64,000 nucleotides of DNA, taken from the NCBI RefSeq assembly GCF_002407605.1, contig NZ_NXGV01000006.1, positions 63,124 through 127,123 on the forward strand, given 5' to 3'. Made by a program: the position numbers and the translations under genes. The notes below the pieces were generated by a model. The model saw only the letters and a list, made by a program, of their open reading frames with translations. It did not search any database and was not told the DNA's origin. Below, piece after piece: positions 9,996 through 20,166 of this stretch (the stretch's first letter is position 1; each line of letters opens with the position of its first letter). The DNA is from Marinobacter sp. ANT_B65 (GTDB lineage Bacteria; Pseudomonadota; Gammaproteobacteria; Pseudomonadales; Oleiphilaceae).

Positions 9996-12170
9996 GTGCC
10001 ATCCACAGCCCGCATTGCGCTGAACCGGCCGCTCAGAAGGCTCTTTGACTATATTGTCCCCAACGGGCTTTCCCTGAAACCCGGGCAGCGCGTAAAGATT
10101 CCTTTCGGGCGCCAGCAGGCTATCGGCCTGATAGTGGACACTGACGTTGAAGCGCCGGCTGGCATCACACTCAAACCAGTCCATAGCACCATTGAAGACT
10201 GGCCAGCCCTGCCAGAAGAAACCTTTCAGTTGCTGAGCTGGGCCAGTAACTATTACCAGCATCCATTAGGAGAGTGCCTGTTCGCCGCCCTGCCCCCAGC
10301 AATGCGCCGAGGCCGTCCAGCCATCGAAAAAGCCGATGACTGGTGGCTGGCTTGCGGCAGCGGAGTAGCACTACCGGCAAATGCTCACAAGCAGAAAGCC
10401 CTTCTGGACTGGATTGCACAGCACACACAAGGTGTAAAAGGCAGCGACATCATAAAGGCCGGGTTCTCCCGGCAGCAAATCAAAGCTCTAAGGGACAAAG
10501 AACTGGTCCGGGCGACATCACCTGCCAGCAAAAGCCCTCAAAGCCAGAGACACAATGAATCCACCGCAGCCCCGGTGTTATCGGCAGCACAACTTGAGGC
10601 CGCCGCTCAACTTCCCTCTCCGGCAGACGGCTTCAACACCTCCCTTCTATATGGCATTACAGGCAGCGGTAAGACTGAAATCTATCTGCACTACCTCAAA
10701 CAAAATCTTACAGCCAGCGATCAGGCACTGGTGCTGGTTCCGGAAATAAACCTCACACCGCAGACTGTGGCTCGCTTTCAGCACTATTTCGGCGAGCGTA
10801 TTCTTGTGTGGCACTCTGCACTGAATGACAGTGAGCGCCTCAACGCCTGGCTGAAAGTCCGCAACGGTGAGCCCGTCATACTCATTGGCACACGCTCCGC
10901 AGCACTCCTTCCGTTTACCGCACTGAAAACACTGGTCGTAGATGAAGAGCATGACAGCTCATACAAACAGGGCGAAGGTTTTCGCTATTCCGGCCGGGAC
11001 CTGGCCGTTTATCGGGCTCACCTCAATCGCTGTCCGGTTATTCTGGGATCCGCCACCCCGTCACTCGAGTCATATCACAACGCCCTCACGGGCAAGTACA
11101 GACTTATCCGGCTTGAAGAGCGCGCGGGCAAGGCAATACCACCAACAATCAGCTTGCTCGATATACGCAGCCGGCCACTGGAAGGCGGACTTTCCCGCCC
11201 TGCCATGGAGGCAATCAGACAAACCCTTGATAGTGGCAGCCAGGCGCTGATTTTCGTGAACCGCCGGGGGTTTGCGCCAGTCATGATGTGTTTTGACTGC
11301 GGTCACATGGTTGAGTGCCCACGCTGCGATACACGGCTCACCTACCACCGCCGCGACCGGGCAATGCGATGTCACCATTGTGATTATCAGGCTCCGGCGA
11401 CCGAAACCTGCCCCAAATGCGCAAGCGAAGCCTTCAAGCCCGTCGGCCAGGGAACCGAGCAAACGGAAGACATTCTCGCCGCCAGCTTTCCGGATACACC
11501 CGTGGTTCGCGTTGATCGCGACAGCACTCAGCGTAAAGGCAGCATTCAGAGCATACTGAAACAGGTAAACAGCGGAAAACCCTGCATTCTCGTAGGAACC
11601 CAGATGCTGGCAAAAGGACATGATTTCCCCAATGTCACCCTGGTGATCGTGATCAATGCAGACGGGGGCCTGTTCAGCGTTGATTTCCGGGCCCCGGAAC
11701 AACTGATCCAGACGCTTCTTCAGGTAAGCGGGCGAGCCGGACGGGGGGCAAAAGCAGGAAAAGTGGTCGTGCAGACCTGCCACAGTGACCACCCCCTTCT
11801 CAAAACACTCTGCCATGGTCGCTACCTGGATATAGCCGACCAACTTCTGGAGGAACGTGAAAGTGGCCAGCTTCCACCTTTTCGCGCCATGGCGATTTTC
11901 CGTGCCGAAGCAGACACGATGGAACAAAGCCTGAAAATACTGGACAGCATAAAACCGCTCGCAAGCATGCCCGGCATTGAGGTATGGGGCCCACTACCTG
12001 CATTAATCGCACGGCGAGCCGACAGACACCGGGCGCAACTCGTACTGAACACCAATAACCGACGCAACCTCAACAGACTCCTGACAACAACCTGTCAGTC
12101 ACTGGAACAGGAAAGGCTCCCAAAAGGCGCAAAATGGATGGTTGATGTAGACCCACAAGAAACAGGTTAA
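9996..12170 (+). CDS. priA: Primosomal replication restart helicase PriA
   Basis: PriA reloads the replisome at stalled forks (724 aa, DEAD-type 3'-5' helicase). Translation starts at GTG 9996, 5 bases after an AGGGAGC ribosome site. The N-terminal 3'-DNA-binding domain (about 1-110) starts with RIALNRPLRRLFDYIV. Walker A is GITGSGKTEIYL (about 222-233) and Walker B is VVDEEHDSSYKQ. A zinc-binding insert has four CxxC pairs (CFDCGH, CPRC, CHHC, CPKC), and helicase motifs V/VI are near LVGTQMLAKGHDFP and QVSGRAGRG. All catalytic motifs are intact and the length is normal. Confidence 0.97.
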   Translation: MPSTARIALNRPLRRLFDYIVPNGLSLKPGQRVKIPFGRQQAIGLIVDTDVEAPAGITLKPVHSTIEDWPALPEETFQLLSWASNYYQHPLGECLFAALPPAMRRGRPAIEKADDWWLACGSGVALPANAHKQKALLDWIAQHTQGVKGSDIIKAGFSRQQIKALRDKELVRATSPASKSPQSQRHNESTAAPVLSAAQLEAAAQLPSPADGFNTSLLYGITGSGKTEIYLHYLKQNLTASDQALVLVPEINLTPQTVARFQHYFGERILVWHSALNDSERLNAWLKVRNGEPVILIGTRSAALLPFTALKTLVVDEEHDSSYKQGEGFRYSGRDLAVYRAHLNRCPVILGSATPSLESYHNALTGKYRLIRLEERAGKAIPPTISLLDIRSRPLEGGLSRPAMEAIRQTLDSGSQALIFVNRRGFAPVMMCFDCGHMVECPRCDTRLTYHRRDRAMRCHHCDYQAPATETCPKCASEAFKPVGQGTEQTEDILAASFPDTPVVRVDRDSTQRKGSIQSILKQVNSGKPCILVGTQMLAKGHDFPNVTLVIVINADGGLFSVDFRAPEQLIQTLLQVSGRAGRGAKAGKVVVQTCHSDHPLLKTLCHGRYLDIADQLLEERESGQLPPFRAMAIFRAEADTMEQSLKILDSIKPLASMPGIEVWGPLPALIARRADRHRAQLVLNTNNRRNLNRLLTTTCQSLEQERLPKGAKWMVDVDPQETG

Positions 12171-12370
12171 AATGTGACACAGTCCGCGACATTCAAACTG
12201 TTACAATCCTTTGCATAAAACTGTACTGCAAAGAATTGCCGTTGCGGATACTGTGCTATTGTTTTTACGATACATTTAAAATGCCGGCAACAGTCTGAGG
12301 TTGTGCTCCTCGCTCGGGAAACGCATTACCAAAGATTAAAGTGCTGTAAACGAAAACTGGAGATAAAAAA

Positions 12371-14281
12371 ATGTCAGGGAAAATCCTTGAGCGTGTACTG
12401 GCTCTGTCGCTCGCGCTTTTTTTGGTAGCCTGTGGTGGCGGTGACGACGGAAACTCTACGCCACTGGCAGGTGGTTCGGAAGGTGGCGGTGGCAGCACCG
12501 GCGGCACGTCTGGAGAGGAGGTCAATGTAGGCTCGTTACAACTACTGGCCAGCCCGGTTCAGATAGGCACTTCCTCCGGAGCCACATCGACCTTGACAGC
12601 ATTGGTGAAGGATCCGAACGGTATTCTGCTTCCAGACGTACCTGTTCAGTTTTCGGTCAACAACAATGGAACTCTGCGCGTAGACGAGCCCACCACGGAC
12701 GACTCTGGCACTGCAACAGCGATTCTCAGCACAACGGAAGACGCGAGAAACAGGGTTATCACTGTCAGCGCCAATGCCGGCGGTAAAGGTGACTCGGTAG
12801 ATATCGCCATTTCAGGCACATCCATATCCATTTCAGGCCCTACGTCTGTCTCTCTTGGTGACACAGTACCTTACCGCATCAAACTCAACGACGGGAATGG
12901 AGATGGCATCAGTGATCAGGAAATAACGATCACCTCAACCAACAGTACAATCACCTCGTCAAGCCTCACCACCACCAATGGCGTAGTGGATATAGAGCTG
13001 GCAGCCCAATCCAGCGGCGAGGACATACTGACCGTCTCTGCGTTTTCGGGAGAAAGCAAGGTTGAAGCATCTCAAACCATCAGTATCTCGCCTGAAACCT
13101 TTACATTCGCCTCGCCGACAGCCAATACAGAAATCAATCTGAACACACCACAAACCATCACGCTCCAATGGGAATCTGACAACGCCCCAGTGAACGGTCG
13201 TACCGTCCGTTTTAGCAGCACACGAGGCACACTGGTACCGGCCGATGGCCTTGTAACCACCTCAAATGGACAAGCTTCCATACAGATAAGCTCGGACATC
13301 TCGGGGCCTTCGACCATCACTGCGAGATCCGTCGACTCAGGACTGTCCACCGAGCGCACCTTTGAATTTGTGGCGACCACTGCGAGCTCCGTCGATGTAC
13401 AGGCGACAAAAACCCAGCTCGATTTCGGTGAAACCACTGAAGTTCTGGCCGTGGTTCGCGACCAGAACAACAACCTGGCCAAAAACCAGCTTGTCACCTT
13501 CCAGATCGTTGCCGATGGCAGCAGTGGCAATCTGTCCGCGAGCTCAGGGGTTACCAACGGCCTTGGACAGGTGTCGACTACCTATACCGGCGGACAGTCG
13601 GTCAGTGCCCGGGACGGAGTCCAGATCCGAGCCACCGTTGCCGGCACCACCGTTACTGGCGATCTTTTCATGACAGTGTCCCGGCGCGCCTTACGGGTTG
13701 TTATCGGCACAGGCAACTCAATTTCAGAGCCTGACGAAGCCAGCTATCTCAAGGAATTTGTGGCTATAGTCACCGACGCGAGCGGCGCTCCCGTGGAAGG
13801 TGCATCTGTTGAACTCAGCGTTCTGCCAGTGAGCTATGCCAAAGGACGGTATGTACCTGCCGATTATGATGACGTCTGGGTAACAGAAATCTCCAGCGTG
13901 CCAGATCCAACCAACAATCCTAACTCAACCGGATTTTGCACCGCTGAAGATACCAACAGGAACGGGATACTGGATCCAGGTGAAGACCTGAACCTGGACG
14001 GCAGCCTGACACCGACCAATCCGGCGACAACCAACGTCTCCTCCTTGACCACTCTTGTTGATGGCTCTGGTAATTTCTCGATTAAATACCCCCAGAGTGT
14101 TTGTAGCTGGGTGAAAACCCGCATCACTGCAACCGTCAGGGTTGGAGGAACGGAAAGCGTTGAAGATTATGATTTTGCCTTGAGCTGCGCATCCACTGAC
14201 TTGAACGATCTGGAAATTACGCCTCCGGGCGGTCAAAATAGCCTGTTCGGCACAGGAACCAGCTGTTTCGACACCAACTAG
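12371..14281 (+). CDS. Outer-membrane lipoprotein with bacterial Ig-like (Big-1) repeats
   Basis: A 636 aa lipoprotein. The signal peptide ends in lipobox LVAC with Cys21, followed by Gly, which is not an Asp-type retention signal, so outer-membrane sorting is expected. A Gly/Ser-rich linker (22-50) precedes four to five beta-sandwich repeats of the Big-1/invasin kind (about 55-150, 150-240, 245-335, 340-440, 450-600). These show the recurring pattern 'alternative use, value, T/S-x-x-G-x-A'. An insert near residues 520-545 (DTNRNGILDPGED and DLNLDGS) looks like tandem calcium-binding DxNxDG loops. It could be an adhesin or structural surface protein; no enzyme motif is seen. It has its own leader region (12171-12370) and its own hairpin, so it is probably monocistronic. 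Confidence 0.75.
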   Translation: MSGKILERVLALSLALFLVACGGGDDGNSTPLAGGSEGGGGSTGGTSGEEVNVGSLQLLASPVQIGTSSGATSTLTALVKDPNGILLPDVPVQFSVNNNGTLRVDEPTTDDSGTATAILSTTEDARNRVITVSANAGGKGDSVDIAISGTSISISGPTSVSLGDTVPYRIKLNDGNGDGISDQEITITSTNSTITSSSLTTTNGVVDIELAAQSSGEDILTVSAFSGESKVEASQTISISPETFTFASPTANTEINLNTPQTITLQWESDNAPVNGRTVRFSSTRGTLVPADGLVTTSNGQASIQISSDISGPSTITARSVDSGLSTERTFEFVATTASSVDVQATKTQLDFGETTEVLAVVRDQNNNLAKNQLVTFQIVADGSSGNLSASSGVTNGLGQVSTTYTGGQSVSARDGVQIRATVAGTTVTGDLFMTVSRRALRVVIGTGNSISEPDEASYLKEFVAIVTDASGAPVEGASVELSVLPVSYAKGRYVPADYDDVWVTEISSVPDPTNNPNSTGFCTAEDTNRNGILDPGEDLNLDGSLTPTNPATTNVSSLTTLVDGSGNFSIKYPQSVCSWVKTRITATVRVGGTESVEDYDFALSCASTDLNDLEITPPGGQNSLFGTGTSCFDTN

Positions 14282-14291
14282 TATCTTCCTG

Positions 14292-14320
14292 GTAACGCGA
14301 GCCACCTCGGCTCGCGTTAC
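14292..14320 (+). terminator. Hairpin after the Ig-repeat lipoprotein
   Basis: A perfect 12-bp stem joins 14292-14303 (GTAACGCGAGCC) with 14309-14320 around a 5-base loop. It starts 10 bases after the stop codon. The downstream T-run is weak (TTCCCCTT), so termination may be partial. Confidence 0.65.
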
Positions 14321-14445
14321 TTCCCCTTACCTGCGCCTGAGTCCATTGAGAATCCCCCTCCTTTCCGCGATAATACTACCCCCACAATCCCGGTAGGGAC
14401 GCCCGTCGTCTCCAAACACCCCGAATCATCGAGTTACCAGAAAGC

Positions 14446-16131
14446 ATGAAAGAGACCGTTTGCGACCTGATCCAGTCCGCACTGGCCAGCCTTCAGTCAG
14501 AGGGAATACTGCCTGCCGACCAGACCTACACTCCACAAGTAGGCAACACCAAGGATAAATCCCATGGTGACTATGCCTGCAACATTGCCCTGGTTGCGTC
14601 CAAAACAGCGGGCTGTGCGCCTCGCAAGCTGGCAGAAATGCTGATTGAAAAGCTGCCTGAAAGCAGAGCCCTGGAGAAAGTGGAAATCGCCGGTCCCGGC
14701 TTTATCAACTTTTTCATGAGCACTGCCAGCACCTTTGAGATCGTGAACACGATCCTGAATGAGGCCGGTGACTTTGGCCGCAACAACAGCGGCAAAGGTG
14801 AAAAAGTCCAGGTGGAATTTGTCTCCGCCAACCCAACCGGGCCATTGCATGTTGGCCATGGCCGGGGCGCCGCCATTGGCGACTGCCTTTGCCGCCTGCT
14901 GGAAGCCAACGGCTACGACGTTACCCGCGAGTTCTATTACAATGACGCTGGCGCTCAGATCAACAATCTCGCGCTCTCGGTGCAGTCTCGTGTTAAGGGG
15001 CTGACTCCTGAGGACGATAGCTGGCCGGAAGACGGCTACAGAGGGGATTATATTACCGATGTTGCCAAGGCGTACCTGACCGGCGACACAGTCACCGCTG
15101 ATGATCGCGAAGTAACCGCCAGCGGAGATCCTGAGGATCGCGCCGCCATACAAGAGTTTGCAGTTGCATATCTGCGCCGGGAACAGGATCTGGATCTTAA
15201 GGCCTTCGGTGTCCAGTTCGATGTGTACTTCCTGGAATCCTCCCTGTATGCGGATGGCAAGGTTGAAGCCACCGTCAAGCGCCTTCAGGATAATGGTTAC
15301 ACCTACGAGGATGGCGGCGCCTTGTGGCTGAAAACCACCGAGTTCGGTGACGATAAAGACCGGGTGATGCGCAAGAAAGATGGCGGCTACACCTATTTCC
15401 TGCCAGATGTAGCCTATCATCTGGACAAGTGGGAACGCGGATTTACAACCGTGATCAATGAACAGGGCGCAGACCACCACTCCACTGTTACCCGGGTTCG
15501 CGCCGGGCTACAGGCACTGAATGCGGGCATCCCGCAAGGCTGGCCAGACTATGTTCTGCACCAGATGGTCATGGTTACCCGGTCTGGCCAGGAGGTAAAG
15601 ATCTCCAAACGTGCCGGCAGCTACGTAACCATTCGCGATCTGATCGATGAAGTGGGGCGGGATGCAACACGCTTTTTCCTTGCTGCACGGCGCGTCGACT
15701 CCCAGCTGACCTTCGATATTGATCTGGCCCGCTCTCAGACCAATGAAAACCCGGTGTACTACATTCAGTATGCCCATGCACGCATTTGTAGCGTGATGCG
15801 GAAACTGGCCGCTGAGGGGGTTGACCGCGGTTTCAATGAGTCCACGGGCGATCTGTCCCTGCTGACTCTGGCTGAAGAAAAAGAACTGGCGAACCAGCTG
15901 GCAAAGTATCCGGAACTGATAGCCAACTCCGCTTCCCAGCGCGAACCACATCACCTTACACACTATCTGAGGGACCTGGCGGGACAGTTCCACACCTATT
16001 ACAACGCACATAAAGTGCTGATTGAAGATACCGCAGTGCGGGATGCTCGTATCAGCCTTTATCTGGCGGTGCGCCAGGTGATCGCCAATGGCCTTGGACT
16101 GCTGGCTGTCAGCGCCCCGGAAGAGATGTAA
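14446..16131 (+). CDS. argS: Arginyl-tRNA synthetase
   Basis: This class I synthetase charges tRNA-Arg (561 aa). The N-terminal additional domain (about 1-100) is followed by [16 protein letters not shown] (about 127-142), containing the HIGH-type motif HVGH. The KMSKS-equivalent is [11 protein letters not shown] (about 386-396), and the C-terminal anticodon-binding DALR domain runs from about residue 440. All expected regions are present. It is followed 9 bases later by a SPOR-domain gene. Confidence 0.97.
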   Translation: MKETVCDLIQSALASLQSEGILPADQTYTPQVGNTKDKSHGDYACNIALVASKTAGCAPRKLAEMLIEKLPESRALEKVEIAGPGFINFFMSTASTFEIVNTILNEAGDFGRNNSGKGEKVQVEFVSANPTGPLHVGHGRGAAIGDCLCRLLEANGYDVTREFYYNDAGAQINNLALSVQSRVKGLTPEDDSWPEDGYRGDYITDVAKAYLTGDTVTADDREVTASGDPEDRAAIQEFAVAYLRREQDLDLKAFGVQFDVYFLESSLYADGKVEATVKRLQDNGYTYEDGGALWLKTTEFGDDKDRVMRKKDGGYTYFLPDVAYHLDKWERGFTTVINEQGADHHSTVTRVRAGLQALNAGIPQGWPDYVLHQMVMVTRSGQEVKISKRAGSYVTIRDLIDEVGRDATRFFLAARRVDSQLTFDIDLARSQTNENPVYYIQYAHARICSVMRKLAAEGVDRGFNESTGDLSLLTLAEEKELANQLAKYPELIANSASQREPHHLTHYLRDLAGQFHTYYNAHKVLIEDTAVRDARISLYLAVRQVIANGLGLLAVSAPEEM

Positions 16132-16140
16132 AAAACGACA

Positions 16141-16761
16141 ATGTCCCGAGACTATGCCCGCAAAAGCCGGACAGCCACGCCGAAGAAGAAGCCGGCCAAG
16201 CCTGCGCGCACACAGAAAAAGCGCACGAAGCCTGCAGCACCAGCCCGCTCTCAGCACGGAGGTTTGTCCTTGAAGTGGATCTTGTCACTAGCTACGGTCG
16301 GTGGATTTATCGGGTTTATTGTCTACCTGAACTCCATCCCACCCAGCAAGGGCCCGCAACAGCAGCCGGTGACAGAAAAGCCCGCTCAGCAGGCCCCTGC
16401 GGCAACCACTAAACCGGCAGAGAAAAAGCAGGGCTTCAGGTTTTATGAAATGCTACCGGAATCGGAAGTTATCCCCCCGAAGGTGGAAGAGTACACGCCG
16501 GGCCCGAGCAAACAGAATTTCGACTATCTAGTGCAGTCGGGCTCATTTCGCAGCAAGGAAGATGCCGAACGCCAGCGCGCTCAGATTGCCTTTCAGGGAC
16601 TCAGGGCCGCAGTTCAACGCATTGAGCTCGACAGCGGTTCTGTCTGGTACCGGGTAAACGTTGGGCCGTTCAAGTCCCGCAGTCAGATGAGCTCTGCCAT
16701 CGACAAACTGGTGTCTATCAACATCCAGCCGCTCATCCGGAAAATCCCCAAGCAGGGCTAA
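16141..16761 (+). CDS. SPOR-domain cell-division-type membrane protein (FtsN-like)
   Basis: A 206 aa bitopic protein. A Lys/Arg/Pro/Ala-rich cytoplasmic tail (1-42) precedes one membrane helix (about 46-64, ILSLATVGGFIGFIVYL). A Pro/Gln/Ala-rich periplasmic linker follows, then a C-terminal SPOR domain (about 125-203; FDYLVQSGSFRSKEDAERQR, then VNVGPFKSRSQ). SPOR domains bind denuded septal peptidoglycan glycan. The location between argS and hslV is where FtsN-like genes sit in pseudomonads and E. coli-type gammaproteobacteria. Sequence support for the division function itself is architecture and synteny only. Confidence 0.85.
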   Translation: MSRDYARKSRTATPKKKPAKPARTQKKRTKPAAPARSQHGGLSLKWILSLATVGGFIGFIVYLNSIPPSKGPQQQPVTEKPAQQAPAATTKPAEKKQGFRFYEMLPESEVIPPKVEEYTPGPSKQNFDYLVQSGSFRSKEDAERQRAQIAFQGLRAAVQRIELDSGSVWYRVNVGPFKSRSQMSSAIDKLVSINIQPLIRKIPKQG

Positions 16762-16842
16762 CTGTTTCCGGAGCACTTGAATTCTCCGGTCCTGCCTCCA
16801 TTACTGCTCAATACCGATTTTTATCAGGCAATTGGAGCCCTA

Positions 16843-17388
16843 ATGACTACCATACTTTCCGTCAGACGCGATGACGAAGTTGCCATGGGAGGCGACGGCC
16901 AGGTTTCTCTGGGAAATACTGTGATGAAGGGCAACGCCCGCAAGGTTCGTCGTCTTTACAACGGCCAGGTGATCGCAGGCTTTGCCGGTGGCACTGCGGA
17001 TGCTTTCACCCTGTTCGAACGGTTTGAAGCCCAGCTCGAAAAGCATCAGGGCAACCTCACGCGCGCGGCCGTTGAACTGGCAAAAGACTGGCGTACGGAC
17101 AGAGCTCTGCGGCGACTGGAGGCACTGCTGGCTGTTGCAGATAAAACCGCATCCCTGATCATTACCGGCAACGGCGATGTGATCGAGCCGGAACAGGGGT
17201 TGATCGCTATTGGTTCCGGCGGCCCCTTCGCTCAGGCCTCAGCCCGCGCACTGCTTGAGAACACAGAATTGTCCGCTCATGAGATTGTGGAGAAAGGTTT
17301 GGATATAGCTGCAGACATCTGCATTTACACGAACCACAATCGCACCATTGAAGTGCTCTCCAAAGACGCACCTTCCAAAAACGACTGA
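16843..17388 (+). CDS. hslV: ATP-dependent protease peptidase subunit HslV
   Basis: HslV (181 aa) is the proteasome-like peptidase of the HslVU complex. The start ATG 16843 has a GGAG site 5 bases upstream and gives MTTILSVRR. After Met removal, Thr2 becomes the catalytic N-terminal nucleophile. Other family segments are [21 protein letters not shown] and [13 protein letters not shown] frame open upstream to 16777 would bury the nucleophile and is rejected. It is cotranscribed with hslU, which starts 12 bases after the stop. Confidence 0.97.
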   Translation: MTTILSVRRDDEVAMGGDGQVSLGNTVMKGNARKVRRLYNGQVIAGFAGGTADAFTLFERFEAQLEKHQGNLTRAAVELAKDWRTDRALRRLEALLAVADKTASLIITGNGDVIEPEQGLIAIGSGGPFAQASARALLENTELSAHEIVEKGLDIAADICIYTNHNRTIEVLSKDAPSKND

Positions 17389-17400
17389 TCCGGAGCAACC

Positions 17401-18732
17401 ATGTCTGCAATGACACCCCGTGAGATTGTCCATGAACTCAACAAACACATCGTGGGCCAGCAAGACGCCAAGCGAGCCGTGGCCATTGCCCTCAGAAACC
17501 GCTGGCGCCGGATGCAGCTGGACAACCCCCTTCGCGATGAGGTCACACCCAAAAACATTCTGATGATCGGCCCAACTGGCGTGGGAAAAACCGAAATTGC
17601 CCGCCGTCTTGCCAAGCTGGCCGATGCACCTTTCCTGAAAGTGGAAGCCACCAAATTTACCGAGGTGGGCTACGTTGGGCGCGACGTTGAGTCCATCATC
17701 CGTGATCTGGCGGATATGGCGGTTAAAATGCTGCGTGTACAGGAAATGAAACGCCATGAAGAAAGAGCCCTGGACGCAGCAGAAGACCGGATTCTGGACG
17801 CCCTGATTCCTCCACCCCGGAGTTTCACTGAAGACAGCCAGAAGTCTTCTGAAGATTCATCCACCCGCCAGCTATTCAGGAAAAAGCTGCGGGAAGGCGA
17901 ACTGGACGACAAGGAAATAGAGATCGATCTCCGCAACTCAGGCGCCGGCGTTGAGATCATGGCGCCCCCAGGCATGGAGGAGATGACCAGCCAGCTACAG
18001 AGCATGTTTTCAAACATGGCTGCGGACAAATCCAAACCCCGGAAAATGAAGGTGGCTGACGCCCTTAAACGGGTGAAGGAAGAGGAAGCGGCCAAGCTGG
18101 TCAACGAAGAATCAATCAAACACAAGGCCATTCTTGCGGTAGAGCAAAATGGCATTGTGTTTCTCGATGAAATTGACAAAGTCGCCAAACGTTCGGAGAA
18201 CACCTCTTCCGATGTGTCCCGGGAAGGGGTTCAACGTGACCTGCTGCCATTGATTGAAGGCAGTACCGTGAGCACAAAATACGGCTCAGTGCGCACGGAT
18301 CACATCCTGTTCATTGCCTCCGGTGCGTTTCACTTGTCCAAGCCCTCGGATCTGATCCCGGAACTCCAGGGCCGCTTGCCTATCCGTGTTGAGCTGCAGG
18401 CTCTCAGCCCTGACGACTTCAAGCGCATTCTTACCGAACCGGACGCTTCGCTGGTACAACAGTACGAAGCCTTGATGGCTACTGAAGGCGTCAAGCTGAC
18501 GTTCAGTGAAGGTGCCATCGCGCGAATCGCGGAAATTGCCTGGAAGGTAAACGAGACAACAGAGAACATCGGAGCACGGCGCCTTCATACAGTACTGGAG
18601 CGACTACTGGAAAGCCTGTCATTTGATGCTGGCGATGGCGTAACCGAAGCATTTGAAGTGAGTGCAGACTATGTTGATGAAAAACTTGGTGAACTGTCGG
18701 AAGACGAAGACCTGAGCCGCTACATTCTCTGA
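17401..18732 (+). CDS. hslU: HslVU unfoldase subunit HslU
   Basis: HslU (443 aa) is the AAA+ ATPase that unfolds and threads substrates into HslV. Walker A is [15 protein letters not shown] (about 57-71). The intermediate domain spans about 110-240, and Walker B is [10 protein letters not shown] (about 251-260). The C-terminus ends in RYIL, the tail that inserts into HslV to activate it. A GGAG ribosome site lies just upstream of the ATG in the hslV-hslU gap. Confidence 0.97.
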   Translation: MSAMTPREIVHELNKHIVGQQDAKRAVAIALRNRWRRMQLDNPLRDEVTPKNILMIGPTGVGKTEIARRLAKLADAPFLKVEATKFTEVGYVGRDVESIIRDLADMAVKMLRVQEMKRHEERALDAAEDRILDALIPPPRSFTEDSQKSSEDSSTRQLFRKKLREGELDDKEIEIDLRNSGAGVEIMAPPGMEEMTSQLQSMFSNMAADKSKPRKMKVADALKRVKEEEAAKLVNEESIKHKAILAVEQNGIVFLDEIDKVAKRSENTSSDVSREGVQRDLLPLIEGSTVSTKYGSVRTDHILFIASGAFHLSKPSDLIPELQGRLPIRVELQALSPDDFKRILTEPDASLVQQYEALMATEGVKLTFSEGAIARIAEIAWKVNETTENIGARRLHTVLERLLESLSFDAGDGVTEAFEVSADYVDEKLGELSEDEDLSRYIL

Positions 18733-18752
18733 TTCACCAGCATGCGCCAACC

Positions 18753-18797
18753 AAGCCCCTGGACCAGATGCGTATAATGCAGTTGGTCCAGGGGCTT
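18753..18797. terminator. Convergent hairpin between hslU and the patatin-like gene
   Basis: Two perfect 14-base arms (18753-18766 and 18784-18797) enclose a 17-base loop. The right arm overlaps the stop codon of the minus-strand patatin-like gene (18796-18798), so the hairpin is partly coding. Downstream of the arm on the plus strand the T-run is short (TTATTTGG). Confidence 0.65.
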
Positions 18798-20040
18798 ATT
18801 TGGCTTTTGAAAACAGTTGCGTGACGTTTCCCAGTCCAGTCACGAACCGCCCTTTCCCCGCTGCTTTTTTCTGCCGGCTCCTGGCCACATACAACGGCAG
18901 CATTTCTCCGTAAAGACTGGTACTTATAGTTCGCTGCTCATCTTCCAGGCGATCCCGGCGCAACCTGATACCATATTTTGCAAGCTTTGGTTCAAGCTCA
19001 TCAGCACGGTTCAGCAGATCCCGGCGCGTCATTTGATAAGCGTGCTCGCAAACCATTCTCCGCGACTGAAAGCTGAAGACGTTGGAGAAAAACAGCTTGG
19101 CATCATCCCCGGTGGGTTCAAACAACAAAATATCCTTATTCGGATAGTCCGCCGCGTAATTTGCAATTCCCGACTTCATACGTGAATACACCATAGTACG
19201 GAACATCTGCGACAACAGGTTGGGCATTCCCGAGTGAGTCAATTCTCCTGGAGCCATGGTTCCGGCCCTGACGGCGGCACTGGCATCAATCGGCACCTGA
19301 GGGTTTACGGCAAAAACCAGATCCGCGCCATCTTCGAAAGCCACAGAGGCATGCAGACCTTTACGCAGCGTACCGTCCACATAGTATCGGTCATCTATCT
19401 CAACGGGCACATATAGGCCTGGTGACGCCGTACTTGCCTGAATGGCTTTGGAAATCGGCACATGGTCAAATCCGGGAGCACCAAAACATACGGCCTCAGT
19501 ACTTTCCACGTCCGCTGCCACAATGTAGAGATTGTGTTTCAATTGGCGGAAATCGTTCGAGCGCCCAAGCATGGAAAACGCACGTCTGAGGTACTCATGC
19601 AATCCTTCATTATCGAAAAGACCAGCAGGAACCGCCTGTGCCATGAGAGTAAGGGCTTCGAGAAGGCTCTGATCGTAGGGGTTATTGATAAAACGCCGCA
19701 ACGCGGTGGAAAACAACCCGGGCATGGCCAGCAACCGGCTTCCCATTTCTTTCAGTGCCGGACGAAAGAACACATCCGGGTGAAAAGGATGGACCTCAGC
19801 CTCATTCCGTACAAAGATCCGGCATAACTGCGCAGTGGTCATCTGATTTGCCAGATTGGCGGCGACAAAAGAGCCGGCATTAACTCCCACGTAAACATCC
19901 AGGTTATTGAAATCGAGCCCATCCAGTGCCTCGTCCAATGCCCTAAGCGCGCCAATTTCATAAATGCCACCCAAGGGACCTCCCCCACCAAGCGCAAGCC
20001 CGATGCGTGGAGCAGGTTTCAGATCGGTTGGCGCTTTCAT
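18796..20040 (-). CDS. Patatin-like protein with Asn at the usual nucleophile position
   Basis: A 414 aa member of the patatin-like phospholipase family. The oxyanion-hole loop GLALGGGGPLGG is at residues 14-25. The nucleophile elbow, normally GxSxG, reads GVNAG (52-56): codon 54 is AAT (Asn). Ser57 follows directly. The Asp of the catalytic dyad appears to be present in VDGTLRKG (normally DGG or DGA). The C-terminal third is helical and basic with no known motif. The start at 20040 was preferred to an upstream Met because it begins just before the conserved domain and follows a GGGAAGG purine run. It lies 126 bases downstream of ptsP on the same strand. Lipid hydrolase activity is doubtful given Asn54. 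Confidence 0.75.
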   Translation of the reverse strand: MKAPTDLKPAPRIGLALGGGGPLGGIYEIGALRALDEALDGLDFNNLDVYVGVNAGSFVAANLANQMTTAQLCRIFVRNEAEVHPFHPDVFFRPALKEMGSRLLAMPGLFSTALRRFINNPYDQSLLEALTLMAQAVPAGLFDNEGLHEYLRRAFSMLGRSNDFRQLKHNLYIVAADVESTEAVCFGAPGFDHVPISKAIQASTASPGLYVPVEIDDRYYVDGTLRKGLHASVAFEDGADLVFAVNPQVPIDASAAVRAGTMAPGELTHSGMPNLLSQMFRTMVYSRMKSGIANYAADYPNKDILLFEPTGDDAKLFFSNVFSFQSRRMVCEHAYQMTRRDLLNRADELEPKLAKYGIRLRRDRLEDEQRTISTSLYGEMLPLYVARSRQKKAAGKGRFVTGLGNVTQLFSKAK

Positions 20041-20166
20041 AACCTTCCCTTTTCCGGATAAATGGCATGATCGGAACAACTGAGCTTTCTTGTCTTCCTG
20101 ACCATCACAGACTACAAGTTAGCAGTATGGTTTAGAGCAAGCACACTAGATTTGAAAGACTTCGCT

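Noticed and set aside
11070..11927. 285-codon open frame on the minus strand inside priA
   Set aside because: It is fully antisense to an intact priA, has no ribosome site, and its composition looks like a codon shadow.
14497..15480. 327-codon open frame on the minus strand inside argS
   Set aside because: It lies opposite the conserved argS catalytic domain. Length is explained by the codon bias of argS; no domain motif is visible.
15508..16257. 249-codon minus-strand frame across the argS end and SPOR gene start
   Set aside because: It spans two real genes on the other strand, and its start has an Arg/Cys/Leu-rich stretch with no family pattern.
16777..16842. N-terminal extension of hslV from a TTG codon
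   Set aside because: It would hide the catalytic N-terminal Thr; the ATG at 16843 has a GGAG site.
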